Below are positions 25,144-33,053 of a DNA stretch of 64,000 bases, in pieces. Source of the stretch: JAWABC01 sp043810595 (lineage in GTDB: Archaea; Nanobdellota; Nanobdellia; SCGC-AAA011-G17; VGLX01). The translations under genes and the position numbers were made by a program. Where the stretch lies: contig JBDRNX010000031.1 of NCBI GenBank assembly GCA_043810595.1, positions 38,135-102,134 on the forward strand. The letters run 5' to 3'. The first letter of the stretch is position 1. Each line of letters begins with the position of its first letter. The notes under the pieces are model-generated. The model worked only from the letters and a program-made list of their open reading frames with translations, was not told where the DNA came from and did not search any database.

Positions 25144-25192
25144 ATTTATATACTATTAATCCTTCTATATTCGATATAAATTAGAGAGGTGA
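25144..25192 (+). promoter_or_regulatory. TATA box and SD of the 42-aa gene
   Basis: TTTATATACT at 25144-25153 and GAGAGGTGA at 25184-25192, 8 bp before ATG 25201. These strong signals support the very short gene that follows. Confidence 0.6.
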
Positions 25193-25200
25193 AAAAGTAA

Positions 25201-25329
25201 ATGGGAACTATCCTTTTGAAACATGCCGTTAAGAGGAAGCCCGGTTACCTTTACTACATAGACGCTAAAGGTAACGTCTGCGAAGCAAAGATGGCTCGTG
25301 GCGGCAAGAAGAAAAAGAAAAAGAGGTAA
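25201..25329 (+). CDS. Tiny basic protein (42 aa), DPANN-type
   Basis: A 42-residue protein, MGTILLKHAVKRKPGYLYYI then DAKGNVCEAKMARGGKKKKKKR, ending in a poly-basic tail. It is supported by an excellent TATA box and Shine-Dalgarno site and a protein-like, strand-turn-strand start (Tyr-rich strand, DAKGN turn, Cys). It could bind RNA or DNA like small ribosome-associated proteins. I believe similar tiny proteins occur in DPANN genomes, but no function is known to me. Confidence 0.7.
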   Translation: MGTILLKHAVKRKPGYLYYIDAKGNVCEAKMARGGKKKKKKR

Positions 25330-25366
25330 AAACCTTTAGTTTTTTATTAAAATTTTTTTTATTTTT

Positions 25367-25600
25367 TTAAGTTGAATCTATCAGGCAAACTTTCTCTACC
25401 TTTCGGTCTCTACCAAACTCTTCTTGGTATCTGGATTTTGTCTGGTTTTCTTTGACTTTCTCGAGTAATGTGTACATTCTTTCATATATTTCGAGGTGAT
25501 CTGTCCTGTGGCAGTGGTCCATCTGTGTTTTGGTCCACCTTATCAGGTCGTCTATGTCAAAACATTCGTCTAGAAGGTGGTCCTTATACATAGTTTTCAT
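25367..25600 (-). CDS. Small hypothetical protein (77 aa)
   Basis: A 77-residue hydrophilic protein rich in His, Asp and charged residues (DIDDLIRWTKTQMDHCHRTD), predicted helical. It lies 12 bp downstream of the padR-like gene and is preceded by GGAGGGG about 9 bp before its start, so it should be co-transcribed with padR and may be its partner. Family unknown. Confidence 0.6.
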   Translation of the reverse strand: MKTMYKDHLLDECFDIDDLIRWTKTQMDHCHRTDHLEIYERMYTLLEKVKENQTKSRYQEEFGRDRKVEKVCLIDST

Positions 25601-25612
25601 TTTCCCCTCCTT

Positions 25613-25906
25613 TTATACCCCTTTGAACACGTTTTTGACTATCTTTTTAGTTATTAAATATTCCTTTTCACCCTTCTTAGTAAGCTCGTATATCTTCTTT
25701 CTCCCGTCCTTCTTGTAAACTACCAGTTGGTGTTTTTTGAGCTTTTTCAAGGCAGGGTAGATTGTTCCAGGTGTCAGTTTTGTTCCTTTCCTGCTCCCTA
25801 TGCTCAGTGCCAGATCGTCCCCGCACCTCTTGCCTTTTTTCAGCTCGTGGAGTATGTGGAACGATAAAAAACCCCTAAGATCTAGAAATTCCGGCACCTC
25901 TTTCAT
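25613..25906 (-). CDS. PadR-family transcriptional regulator
   Basis: A 97-residue winged-helix regulator. GFLSFHILHELKKGKRCGDDL (helix 1-2), then GTKLTPGTIYPALKKLKKHQLV (recognition helix with the family's T-P-G-T-[IL]-Y-P motif), a wing with GRKKIYELTKKGE, and a short C-terminal helix. It is the short, PadR-s2-like form. The 214-bp AT-rich region upstream holds inverted repeats that could be its operator, which would mean autoregulation. Confidence 0.9.
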   Translation of the reverse strand: MKEVPEFLDLRGFLSFHILHELKKGKRCGDDLALSIGSRKGTKLTPGTIYPALKKLKKHQLVVYKKDGRKKIYELTKKGEKEYLITKKIVKNVFKGV

Positions 25907-26120
25907 GTATTTATTGTATGCTCAATAATTTATAAACATTATTATTGTATAGCATATATATTGCTTGTAAGATATATTGTTTATAAAATAGATAGTGTAA
26001 GCAATACATAGTATGAACAATAAGAATGCCCGCTTAAAACTTTTAAGCATTTATGAAAGGTTTTAACACATGCTTTGATTAAAATTTTTTGTCAAAAAGT
26101 AGATTTTTTAAGCATGTTTT
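25907..26120. promoter_or_regulatory. AT-rich operator region upstream of padR-like gene
   Basis: A gene-free 214-bp stretch. TATTGCTTGTA (25959-25969) and TGTAAGCAATA (25996-26006) are inverted with 9 of 11 matches and flank TTTATAAAAT. Related TATTGT words occur at 25911 and 25943 and as ACAATA at 26017. The density of these words near the padR start suggests several repressor sites. Confidence 0.45.
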
Positions 26121-26165
26121 TTGAACATAACAATTCTTAAATATTTCAGTAGGCTCTTTTTAGGC

Positions 26166-26555
26166 ATGGAAGAGCTCTCCCTGATGAAGAAGTGGATGCT
26201 TCTTGTGCTTTATGTTCTCGCAGCCGTGATTACTTACTTCCTTTTCACGTCTGAAAATGTTATGCTTTTCAAGGTTGTGATTGTCGCTCTTATGTTTATC
26301 TTTCTTGTTTTCTTCACTTTTAATTTTGGTATTTTCAAGCAGAGCTTGGTTCTCCCTTCCGAATCGTCTGACATGTTGCGTTACACCATGTCCTGTCGTT
26401 CTTGCGGTTGGGAATGGATGTCTAATGTGACGAAGAAAGCGCTCGCTCCGACCAAATGTCCTAACTGTGGTGAGGATAAGCTCGAGATCCTGGGCTGGAG
26501 AAGGGTAAAGGTTTTAAATAAGAAAAATAAGGACCTTAAAGAATTCATTAAATGA
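26166..26555 (+). CDS. Two-TM protein with C-terminal zinc ribbon
   Basis: Start placed at ATG 26166 (MEELSLMKKW), since the 15 codons upstream lack a ribosome site. In 129 residues: two membrane helices (about 10-27 and 34-55), then a cytoplasmic zinc ribbon, CRSCGWEWM (about 78-86) and CPNCGEDKLEI (about 102-112), and a basic tail. The function is unknown. Its TGA stop (26553-26555) directly touches the first base of the tRNA-Lys gene. Confidence 0.65.
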   Translation: MEELSLMKKWMLLVLYVLAAVITYFLFTSENVMLFKVVIVALMFIFLVFFTFNFGIFKQSLVLPSESSDMLRYTMSCRSCGWEWMSNVTKKALAPTKCPNCGEDKLEILGWRRVKVLNKKNKDLKEFIK

Positions 26556-26629
26556 GGGTCCGTAGCTCAGGTTGGAAGAGCAGCTGGCTCTTAACCAGAA
26601 GGTCGTGGGTTCAAATCCCATCGGGCCCA
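26556..26629 (+). tRNA. tRNA-Lys (anticodon CTT)
   Basis: Cloverleaf read by hand: acceptor GGGTCCG (26556-26562) pairs with CGGGCCC (26622-26628), with one G-U pair, and A26629 is the discriminator. The D-arm carries AGCTCAGGTTGGAAGAGC. The anticodon stem flanks loop CTCTTAA, giving anticodon CTT. The T-arm has GGTTCAAATCC. No intron and no encoded CCA. There is no gap to the upstream stop codon. Confidence 0.95.
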
Positions 26630-26633
26630 GTCA

Positions 26634-26717
26634 TTATTTTTTTATTTTCCCGAGTACGAGCATGACTGATACAAGCACAATCATGTTCAGTAGGGCTTAT
26701 GCTACCATACCTTCCAT
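26634..26717 (-). pseudogene. Tiny one-TM peptide gene with in-frame TAA
   Basis: ATG 26717 follows GAGGG by 5 bp and opens MEGMVA, then a TAA (26697-26699), then in the same frame ALLNMIVLVSVMLVLGKIKK and a stop at 26634-26636. The part after the stop is a convincing membrane helix with a basic end. If codon 7 were sense, this would be a 27-residue single-span peptide. Confidence 0.4.
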
Positions 26718-26765
26718 AAATCCCTCGATAATAAGTAAGGATTAAGAAGTCTTATGTTTAAAAAT

Positions 26766-27076
26766 TTAACTTTCTAGTTTCTCGACCAGACCTATGTTTG
26801 GGTAGGTATAGCTCCTTATGAAAGAAACTTTTTTTAGGTCGGGTTTTCTGTCTCTTACCCTCCCTGCTTTTTCTACTTTTAATCTTAGCGATGATTCTGG
26901 GCTTTTCCAAAAATATGATTTTTTTGGGTAATCCGGATCTAAAACAAACCCCCCCTCACGTCTATCTCTGTACAAAAACCCCCATATGTTATGTACTCCC
27001 TTAATCTCTCGTCAATTTTGAAATCTTTCGGGCTATACTGACATTGTCCGAGACAAGAAAGTGTTATGTTATCCAT
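26766..27076 (-). pseudogene. Unknown ~103-aa protein gene split by a frameshift in a G-run
   Basis: ATG 27076 has a GAGGAG site just upstream and encodes MDNITLSCLGQCQYSPKDFK and on to TEIDVRGG, then stops early at 26939. The next frame continues as GGFVLDPDYPKKSYFWKSPE to a stop at 26766. The switch falls in seven G residues (plus-strand C at 26949-26955); eight would restore one frame of about 103 codons. The family is unknown. It may be a real mutation, an assembly error or a slippery site. Confidence 0.65.
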
Positions 27077-27130
27077 AATATTCTCCTCTTTCCTGTATTA
27101 ATAAAATAATTTGTGTTAAAAAATATAGAA

Positions 27131-27841
27131 TTAACCCAGGTAGTTCAGGTCTTCTTCTCTCTTGCTCTTGTGTTCGGCTGCTTTCTTCCCTTTTTCTAGG
27201 ATTTCTTTTATTGTTTGTTCGAATTTCTCGGCTGCTTTTATCAGCGGTTTGTAATCAACGTCTAATCCCAGGTAATCGTCGAGGATTTCTATGACTTTTG
27301 CTGCGGCTTTGCTATCGCCCAGTCCGACGTGGCTTTCTACGAACACACAGGATACCAAAGTTGGGTTTTTTAGGAGTAACGCTCCGGTAACGCCCATAAC
27401 CATCCCCTCTTTTAACGGCTGTAATCCGAGGCTTTCGAATGTTTTTTTCTTTGTATCGCTGCTTGCGTAGTAGAATGTCCTCATCCCCTGCTCTTCTGAT
27501 CCTATCGCTTCTAAGCTTATGACCTCTTTTGCTTTGACCATTTTTGATAGTTGCAATAAAGCTCCTGATATCTTCCATTCAAGTCCTTTTACTGCACTGA
27601 GAGCGTGTATTATCACTATGTTGTGTTTTTTATCGTAGTATATCCCTAAAGGTTCGACTACTTTTGAATCATGTACTGCTGCAATTGGCATTAACTCATC
27701 TGACCATATTTTTCCTATCTGTTTCGCTTCCAAGTGTTTGATCAAGAATTCTGTTGCAATCGTCCCAACCAGTCCGAATCCTGGGAATCCCTCTATTATC
27801 ACCGGATTTTTTGGTTTCTGTGCCAACTGTATTTGCATCAA
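27131..27841 (-). CDS. Proteasome assembly chaperone family protein (PAC2-like)
   Basis: A 236-residue protein of the archaeal PAC2/PbaB-type family. The start NPVIIEGFPGFGLVGTIATEFLIK is diagnostic, and GVTGALLLKN (about 148-157) and the acidic ESHVGLGDSKAAAKVIEIL segment (about 165-185) follow as usual. The lysine-rich helix at the end leads to LNYLG; the C-terminus may dock on the proteasome or ATPase ring as in related proteins. Start at ATG 27841 or 27838. The neighbouring gene at 27932 is divergent. Confidence 0.85.
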   Translation of the reverse strand: MMQIQLAQKPKNPVIIEGFPGFGLVGTIATEFLIKHLEAKQIGKIWSDELMPIAAVHDSKVVEPLGIYYDKKHNIVIIHALSAVKGLEWKISGALLQLSKMVKAKEVISLEAIGSEEQGMRTFYYASSDTKKKTFESLGLQPLKEGMVMGVTGALLLKNPTLVSCVFVESHVGLGDSKAAAKVIEILDDYLGLDVDYKPLIKAAEKFEQTIKEILEKGKKAAEHKSKREEDLNYLG

Positions 27842-27931
27842 TCTACCTTAAAACACAAATCCTTTATATACTTTTTGTTAGCACTATCGTAATAGTAAAA
27901 TATTTAAAGTTTCTTTTCCTCTTCTTATCTT

Positions 27932-28627
27932 ATGAGGGGGTTTTTACTATTTTTTGTTGTGATGTTTTTGCTTAGCGGCTGCGCTCAGCAGGTCCCTACT
28001 CAAATTATCAGCAGCAGTTCTTGTGATCAGGAGTTGGAGGACCTTCAGGCATATGTTTCTGAATTAGAGGACAGGATTTCTCTGCTTGAGAAAGAGAATG
28101 CCGATATGAAGAAGCAGCTCGACGATTATTATTTCACTCAAATCACAAGCGATGTTGATTTGCTTGATTGGAACTCAGAGGAGATCATGAGGGGTATGAT
28201 TCTGTACAATGCGAGGTATTCCGAGGGGGGTTGGTGGACTTACTTCTATCATCTTGACACTAAGAATTATTATTACCAGCAGGGTGCTGTCCTCCCAGAG
28301 GATCCCTTCTTTAACTTGAGGTATAAGAACAGCGGTCAGGAGTACAATATCTCAAGTTTGAGGATTATCAACATAGCGCTGGGTAATAGGACGCTAGGTG
28401 ATGAGACTTGGAAGGATTATCTCGGTAAAGTTTTGAGGGAGACGCAGGTTGATACGGACTTGACGTGTTACCAGCAGACTGCTTGCAGGCAGATTCAGGT
28501 TATTAAGTGCAATAAGAAGAATCAGAAACTTTATGTCTGGTCTGAAGGTACTAATCTTTTCATGTCCAGGAATGATGAGGGTGTGGTCTTGGATACCTTC
28601 CAGAGATTTTACTGCACTCAAAAATGA
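27932..28627 (+). CDS. Lipoprotein-like secreted protein
   Basis: A 231-residue protein with a lipobox-type signal (LLFFVVMFLLSGC, Cys17) and then a short coiled coil (DQELEDLQAYVSELEDRISL, about 31-62). The rest is an outside domain rich in Tyr/Trp and with a few cysteines. The function is unknown. Its stop overlaps the Toprim gene start by 4 bp (ATGA). Confidence 0.6.
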   Translation: MRGFLLFFVVMFLLSGCAQQVPTQIISSSSCDQELEDLQAYVSELEDRISLLEKENADMKKQLDDYYFTQITSDVDLLDWNSEEIMRGMILYNARYSEGGWWTYFYHLDTKNYYYQQGAVLPEDPFFNLRYKNSGQEYNISSLRIINIALGNRTLGDETWKDYLGKVLRETQVDTDLTCYQQTACRQIQVIKCNKKNQKLYVWSEGTNLFMSRNDEGVVLDTFQRFYCTQK

Positions 28628-28974
28628 ACGATTGGTTGGAAAAGATTAAGAGTTCTAAAAAATGGATTATCGTAGAGGGTGAAAAAGATAAGAAAGCGTT
28701 GCGCAAGTTGGGCGTAAAGAATGTTATTTCAATTTCTCGCAAGCCTTTGTTTGAGTTCATTGAAGAGATATCATTAAAACACAAGGAAGTTATAATCCTG
28801 ACTGACTTGGATAGGGAAGGTAAGCAGCTTTATCACAGGCTGAAGCAGGGCTTGCAGAAAAATGGTGTTAGGATTGACAATCAATTTAGGGAATCTTTGT
28901 TTAAGGAAACTCACTTGTCGCAGATTGAGGGGATTTTTCACTATTTTTCTAAGCGCTTTTCTGAGTTGAAGTGA
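28624..28974 (+). CDS. Small Toprim-domain protein (UPF0292-like)
   Basis: A 116-residue stand-alone Toprim protein. WIIVEGEKDKKALRKLGV gives the conserved glutamate, and VIILTDLDREGKQLYHRL gives the DxD metal site. Small archaeal Toprim proteins of this kind have been linked to nucleic-acid processing, but without a fixed role. It overlaps the preceding gene by 4 bp and the convergent gene by 26 bp. Confidence 0.85.
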   Translation: MNDWLEKIKSSKKWIIVEGEKDKKALRKLGVKNVISISRKPLFEFIEEISLKHKEVIILTDLDREGKQLYHRLKQGLQKNGVRIDNQFRESLFKETHLSQIEGIFHYFSKRFSELK

Positions 28975-29257
28975 CCTGTTTGAATTTTTCTTTTGCTTTT
29001 CTCTCTTTCCAGTACACCTGGTGTGAAGAAATCTTTTCAAACAATGCGATGCCCATGGCAACAATGTCACTTTGGTAAGGCTTGAGTCCTTTGTCAACGA
29101 TTATCTTTTTTGCCTCGTCTAAGCATTCGCCCATCAGTTTTATGTTTTCTTCTCTCGCCTTAGTCTCCTGCTCCTTTTCCTCTTCTGGGGTGAGCTCTAT
29201 CTCTTCCCATACCTTGTAACTGTCCTTTGTCCTTGGAAAGCTCTTGCTAAATGGCAT
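28949..29257 (-). CDS. Charged helical hypothetical protein (102 aa)
   Basis: A 102-residue very charged helical protein (TPEEEKEQETKAREENIKL) with VDKGLKPYQSDIVAMGIALF in the middle. No motif recognised. SD GGGGGTGA precedes ATG 29257. Its 3' end overlaps the Toprim gene by 26 bp, unusually long for this window. Confidence 0.55.
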   Translation of the reverse strand: MPFSKSFPRTKDSYKVWEEIELTPEEEKEQETKAREENIKLMGECLDEAKKIIVDKGLKPYQSDIVAMGIALFEKISSHQVYWKERKAKEKFKQVTSTQKSA

Positions 29258-29309
29258 TTTTCACCCCCTTTAATGAGAACTTGAGTTTAATAAAACTTAC
29301 TTTTAATTC

Positions 29310-29579
29310 TTACAGCAACGCCTTTATTTTTTCTATGTATTCCGCAACTTTGTTGCCATTATCTGTAAGTTTTATCATCTTTATCCTGCCCTGTTTGACA
29401 AACTCAACGAGCTTTGCCCTTTCCATCTCTTGCAGGATTTTAACTGCGTGTGAATAAGTGCAGTCAACTTCTTTTGCTAGAACGCTCCCATACCTGTTTT
29501 TACCGCCTTTTCTCAGAGCAACCAGTATCATCGCCGGTTTTCTCCTGAAAAATACCTCAAAAATATCTTTTTTAACCAT
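29310..29579 (-). CDS. Winged-helix transcriptional regulator
   Basis: An 89-residue regulator with a MarR/ArsR-like winged helix: KPAMILVALRKGGKNRYGSV, then LAKEVDCTYSHAVKILQEME (helix-turn-helix), a wing KQGRIKMIKLTDNG and a final helix. It is followed at its 5' side by an AT-rich region with TATA-like elements for both this gene and serS. Target unknown. Confidence 0.8.
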   Translation of the reverse strand: MVKKDIFEVFFRRKPAMILVALRKGGKNRYGSVLAKEVDCTYSHAVKILQEMERAKLVEFVKQGRIKMIKLTDNGNKVAEYIEKIKALL

Positions 29580-29767
29580 CGTGCTCCCCCTATCACACTC
29601 TTTCTAGCGTTATTATCTTGAAACATTCATAATTAATCGCTTATATTTAAATGTTTGCTTTTAAAATATATATCAAAAGCGATAAAACAGAAAGTTTTAT
29701 ATAATTTATTTTTAAGTTTTGTGTTTCGGCAAAAACTTTATTAACTTTCCTTCTTTTTCCCTCTCTA

Positions 29768-31051
29768 ATGCTTGATATCAGGTTCATAAGGGAGAACAGG
29801 AAGCTTGTTGAAGAGAACTTGAAAAAGAAGTTCATGCCGGACCGTATCCCCCTTGTTTCTAAGCTTGTTGGCAACTACGAAAGGTCAATAAAAATAAAGC
29901 AGGATCTTGATTCTTTGAGGCATAAGCGCAACCAGATTTCTGAGGAAATAAACCGACTGCAGAAGGAAAAGAAGGATTTCTCTCATAAGATAAAAGAGGT
30001 TAAAGAGATTCCTGACAGGATTAAGGCCTTGGAGAAGGAGTTTGAGGAATTAACTGCAGTGAACAGGTCTTTGCTGATTAAGGTTCCGAACATCATGCAC
30101 AAATCCGTTCCCATCGGCAAGGACGCATCAGAGAATAAGGTGATTAAGAAATGGGGCAAGGTCCCGAAGTTTAAGTTCCCGATAAAAAACCATGTTGAGC
30201 TTGCTGAAAGCCTTGGCGTGGCAGATTTTGATGCTTCTGCTGAGACTTCTGGTAACGGTTTTTATTTTCTTAAGGGTGAGCTTGCTCTGCTTAACCAGGC
30301 TCTGATTAGGTTTGCGATTGACACCTTAGTTAAGAAGAGATACACCTATGTTGAGCCCCCTCTGATAGTAAGGGAGAAGGTTGCTAAGGCCGCTGGCAAT
30401 TTCGAGCAGTCCTTGCAGACGATGCTGTACAAGGTGGAGGGGGAGGATTTGCTCCTGATCCCGACAAGTGAACATGCGGTCCTAGGTATGCTGACAAATA
30501 AAGCGATACCTGAAGAGGACATCCCTTTGAAATTCTGTGCTTATTCGATGTGTTTCAGGAAGGAGATAGGGAGTCACGGAATAAATGAGAAAGGTTTGTG
30601 GAGGACTCATCAGTTCAACAAAGTGGAGCAGTTTGTTTTCTGCAGGCCTGAGGATTCCTGGAAGTATTATGATGAGTTGCAGAAAAACTCAGAAGAGCTT
30701 TTCAGGAAGTTGAAGATTCCTTACAGGATTTTTGAGTGCTGTTCAGGCGACCTTGGGGATTGGAAGGCAAAAAGCTCTGACCTGGAAGCGTACAGGCCCA
30801 CTACAGGTAAGTATGAGGAGGTCGGCTCTTTAAGTAATTGTACAGATTATCAGGCTCGCGACTTGAATATAAAATGCATCGATAAGAAAGGTGAGAAGAG
30901 GGTTCTTCATACCCTGAATAACACAGCCATTGCGACTTCAAGGGTTATGGTTGTTATACTCGAGAATTACCAGCAGAAGGACGGTTCGATAAAAGTTCCT
31001 GCTGTCTTGCAGAAGTATATGGGGGGAATAAAAAAGATTGGTGGTAAATGA
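29768..31051 (+). CDS. serS: Seryl-tRNA synthetase
   Basis: Class II enzyme charging tRNA-Ser (and tRNA-Sec where present). In 427 residues: N-terminal antiparallel coiled-coil arm (about 30-105); motif 1 region LVKKRYTYVEPP; motif 2 CFRKEIGSHG..GLWRTHQFNKVE (about 263-290); and motif 3 near NNTAIATSRVMVVILEN (about 390-406). This is the common, not the rare methanogen, type. It overlaps the MFS gene by 4 bp. Confidence 0.96.
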   Translation: MLDIRFIRENRKLVEENLKKKFMPDRIPLVSKLVGNYERSIKIKQDLDSLRHKRNQISEEINRLQKEKKDFSHKIKEVKEIPDRIKALEKEFEELTAVNRSLLIKVPNIMHKSVPIGKDASENKVIKKWGKVPKFKFPIKNHVELAESLGVADFDASAETSGNGFYFLKGELALLNQALIRFAIDTLVKKRYTYVEPPLIVREKVAKAAGNFEQSLQTMLYKVEGEDLLLIPTSEHAVLGMLTNKAIPEEDIPLKFCAYSMCFRKEIGSHGINEKGLWRTHQFNKVEQFVFCRPEDSWKYYDELQKNSEELFRKLKIPYRIFECCSGDLGDWKAKSSDLEAYRPTTGKYEEVGSLSNCTDYQARDLNIKCIDKKGEKRVLHTLNNTAIATSRVMVVILENYQQKDGSIKVPAVLQKYMGGIKKIGGK

Positions 31052-31671
31052 ACAGAACGGTTAAAAGGCTTATCTTTGTAGAAACGATTTTCCTTTTCGG
31101 CTTCGGGCTTTTCGGTCCTATCTATGCGATTTTTGTCGAAAAGATAGGGGGTAACATTCTTGACGTGGGCATAGCATATTTTATCTTTCTCGTATGTATG
31201 GCAACTTTTGAGTTACCAATGGGCAAGCTTGCTGATAAGTATGGCCGGAAATGGTTCCTTGCTTTTGCTTATTTCCTTGCAGGGCTGACTTTCTTGGGTT
31301 ATATTTTTGTTGAGAACATCTATCATATATTCTTCCTTCAAGTTTTGTATGGTGCTACTTTGGCAATCGGCGACCCTGCCTGGGATGCTTGGTTTTCTCG
31401 TTCTTTAGATAGGTCTAAGGAAAGTTTTGAGTGGGCGTTATTTCACATGTCCACCGGTTATGCAGAGGCGATTTCTGCTTTGATTGGCGGTGCAATAGGC
31501 TATTTTATCGGTTTTAAGACATTGTTTGTTATAAGTGCAGGTCTTGCTATTGTAAGCGGAATAGTAACTTTGGGATTGAAAGATTTTAAAATTGAGGGTC
31601 CTAAGCATCATGTGTTTCATAGAAGGCACCTTTGTAAGAGAAGATTTGTTAAAAAAATAAAAAGGGGTTAG
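31048..31671 (+). CDS. Half-size MFS transporter-like protein
   Basis: A 207-residue membrane protein with about six hydrophobic helices and the MFS motif A GKLADKYGRKWF (residues about 59-70). That is one MFS half rather than the usual 12 helices, ending in a basic tail (HHVFHRRHLCKRRFVKKIKRG). No second half follows, so it may form dimers or be a degenerate transporter. It starts inside the serS stop (ATGA). Confidence 0.75.
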   Translation: MNRTVKRLIFVETIFLFGFGLFGPIYAIFVEKIGGNILDVGIAYFIFLVCMATFELPMGKLADKYGRKWFLAFAYFLAGLTFLGYIFVENIYHIFFLQVLYGATLAIGDPAWDAWFSRSLDRSKESFEWALFHMSTGYAEAISALIGGAIGYFIGFKTLFVISAGLAIVSGIVTLGLKDFKIEGPKHHVFHRRHLCKRRFVKKIKRG

Positions 31672-31731
31672 GTTCTAACTATTTTTGAAAAAAGGAAAGA
31701 TTTTTAAAGCGACCTTTTTTCTGTTTTCAAC

Positions 31732-32442
31732 ATGGAACCTACAGAGAGTAAAGTACCAAAACACATAGGAATTATATTAGATGGGAACAGGCGTTTTGCC
31801 AAGCGGCTTATGATAAAGCCATGGAAGGGACACGAGTTTGGCGCTAAGAAGATTTGGAAGCTTTTTGACTGGTGTAAGGAGCTCGAAATACATGAGGTTA
31901 CCCTATATACCTTTTCCATCGAGAACTTTAACAGACCTAAGGACGAGTTTGATTACTTGATGCAGCTTTTTCAGAAGGAGTTTAAGGCTGTTAAGAACGA
32001 CCCGAGGATTCACAAGAACAAGATAAGGATTAATTTCATAGGTAGGATTGAAATGTTTCCTAAGCTTGTTTATGATGCTATGAAGGAGCTGATGGAAGCT
32101 ACCAAGAATTACAAGGATTACATCGTTAATTTTGCTATGGCTTATGGTGGCAGGGCAGAAATTATTGACGCTATTAAGAAGATTGCTCAGAAGATCAAGG
32201 AAGGCAAAGTTGACGTTGACCAGATCAACGAGCAGATTTTCTCTAAGGAGCTTTACATGGAGAGCGAGCCCGACCTCATAATAAGAACTTCTGGTGAGCA
32301 GAGAACTTCTGGGTTCTTGATATGGCAGGGTTCTTACGCTGAGCTTTACTGGTGTCCTAAGAATTGGCCAGAATTCGAAAAAGAAGATTTGATTGAGGCT
32401 ATAGAAGATTACATGCTTAGGGAGAGAAGGTTTGGTAGATAA
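31732..32442 (+). CDS. uppS: Cis-prenyltransferase (undecaprenyl-type diphosphate synthase)
   Basis: Makes long-chain cis-polyprenyl diphosphate, in archaea the precursor of the dolichol-type lipid carrier for glycosylation. In 236 residues: IGIILDGNRRFAK (catalytic Asp17), TLYTFSIENFNRP, NFAMAYGGRAEI and the C-terminal PDLIIRTSGEQRTSGFLIW then YAELYWCPKNWPEF signature. A TTTTTAAAG promoter element is about 25 bp upstream. The phosphoesterase gene follows after 8 bp. Confidence 0.95.
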   Translation: MEPTESKVPKHIGIILDGNRRFAKRLMIKPWKGHEFGAKKIWKLFDWCKELEIHEVTLYTFSIENFNRPKDEFDYLMQLFQKEFKAVKNDPRIHKNKIRINFIGRIEMFPKLVYDAMKELMEATKNYKDYIVNFAMAYGGRAEIIDAIKKIAQKIKEGKVDVDQINEQIFSKELYMESEPDLIIRTSGEQRTSGFLIWQGSYAELYWCPKNWPEFEKEDLIEAIEDYMLRERRFGR

Positions 32443-32450
32443 CCAGTAAA

Positions 32451-33053
32451 ATGAAAATTCTTGCTGCTGGCGACCTTCACGGCGATACGAGGCTTGCTAA
32501 CGCTTTGGCTAGGAAGGCTGAGAAGAATAAGGTAGACCTCGTTGTTCTTTGCGGCGATATAACTCTTGATGACTGTTCTACTTCAAATCTTATAGGCCCT
32601 TTCGTTAAGAGGAAGAAGAAAGTTCTTTTAGTTCCAGGCAATCATGAGACCCTGGCTACTGCTGATTTTCTTGCGGAGCTTTATGATGCAACAAACCTTC
32701 ATGCTTACTCTGTTAAGGTTAAGGGTGTCGGTTTCTTCGGCTGCGGTTTTGCCAATGTCGGGTTGAACAGGTTGAAGGAGGAAGAGATTACAAAGATATT
32801 GAGTAGGGCTTATCAGAAGATAAAGAGTGCTAAGAAGAAGATTATGGTCACTCACGTTCACCCCGAGGGGACTTTGATGGGTAAACTTACCTCTTTCTTC
32901 CCAGGTTCTTCTGGAGTTAGGAAGGCGGTGAGCAAGCTTAAACCGGACATCTTGTTGTGCAGTCACGTTCACGAGGCAGAAGGTGTGGAAGAAAAAATCG
33001 GTAGAACAAAAATAATTAATGTGGGTAGGCAAGGTAAGATAATAAAAATCTAA
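32451..33053 (+). CDS. Calcineurin-like metallophosphoesterase
   Basis: A 200-residue phosphoesterase with all metal motifs: AAGDLHGD (residues 5-12), CGDITLDD (about 35), VPGNHET (about 61), MVTHVHP (about 133) and CSHVHEAEG (about 164). Substrate unknown; it is of the small YfcE/MPE-like archaeal type. It follows uppS by 8 bp and overlaps the convergent gene by 4 bp. Confidence 0.88.
   Translation: MKILAAGDLHGDTRLANALARKAEKNKVDLVVLCGDITLDDCSTSNLIGPFVKRKKKVLLVPGNHETLATADFLAELYDATNLHAYSVKVKGVGFFGCGFANVGLNRLKEEEITKILSRAYQKIKSAKKKIMVTHVHPEGTLMGKLTSFFPGSSGVRKAVSKLKPDILLCSHVHEAEGVEEKIGRTKIINVGRQGKIIKI

Noticed and set aside
26697..26699. In-frame TAA as a recoded codon
   Set aside because: Known archaeal recoding uses TAG (pyrrolysine) or TGA (selenocysteine); TAA here is better explained by mutation or error.
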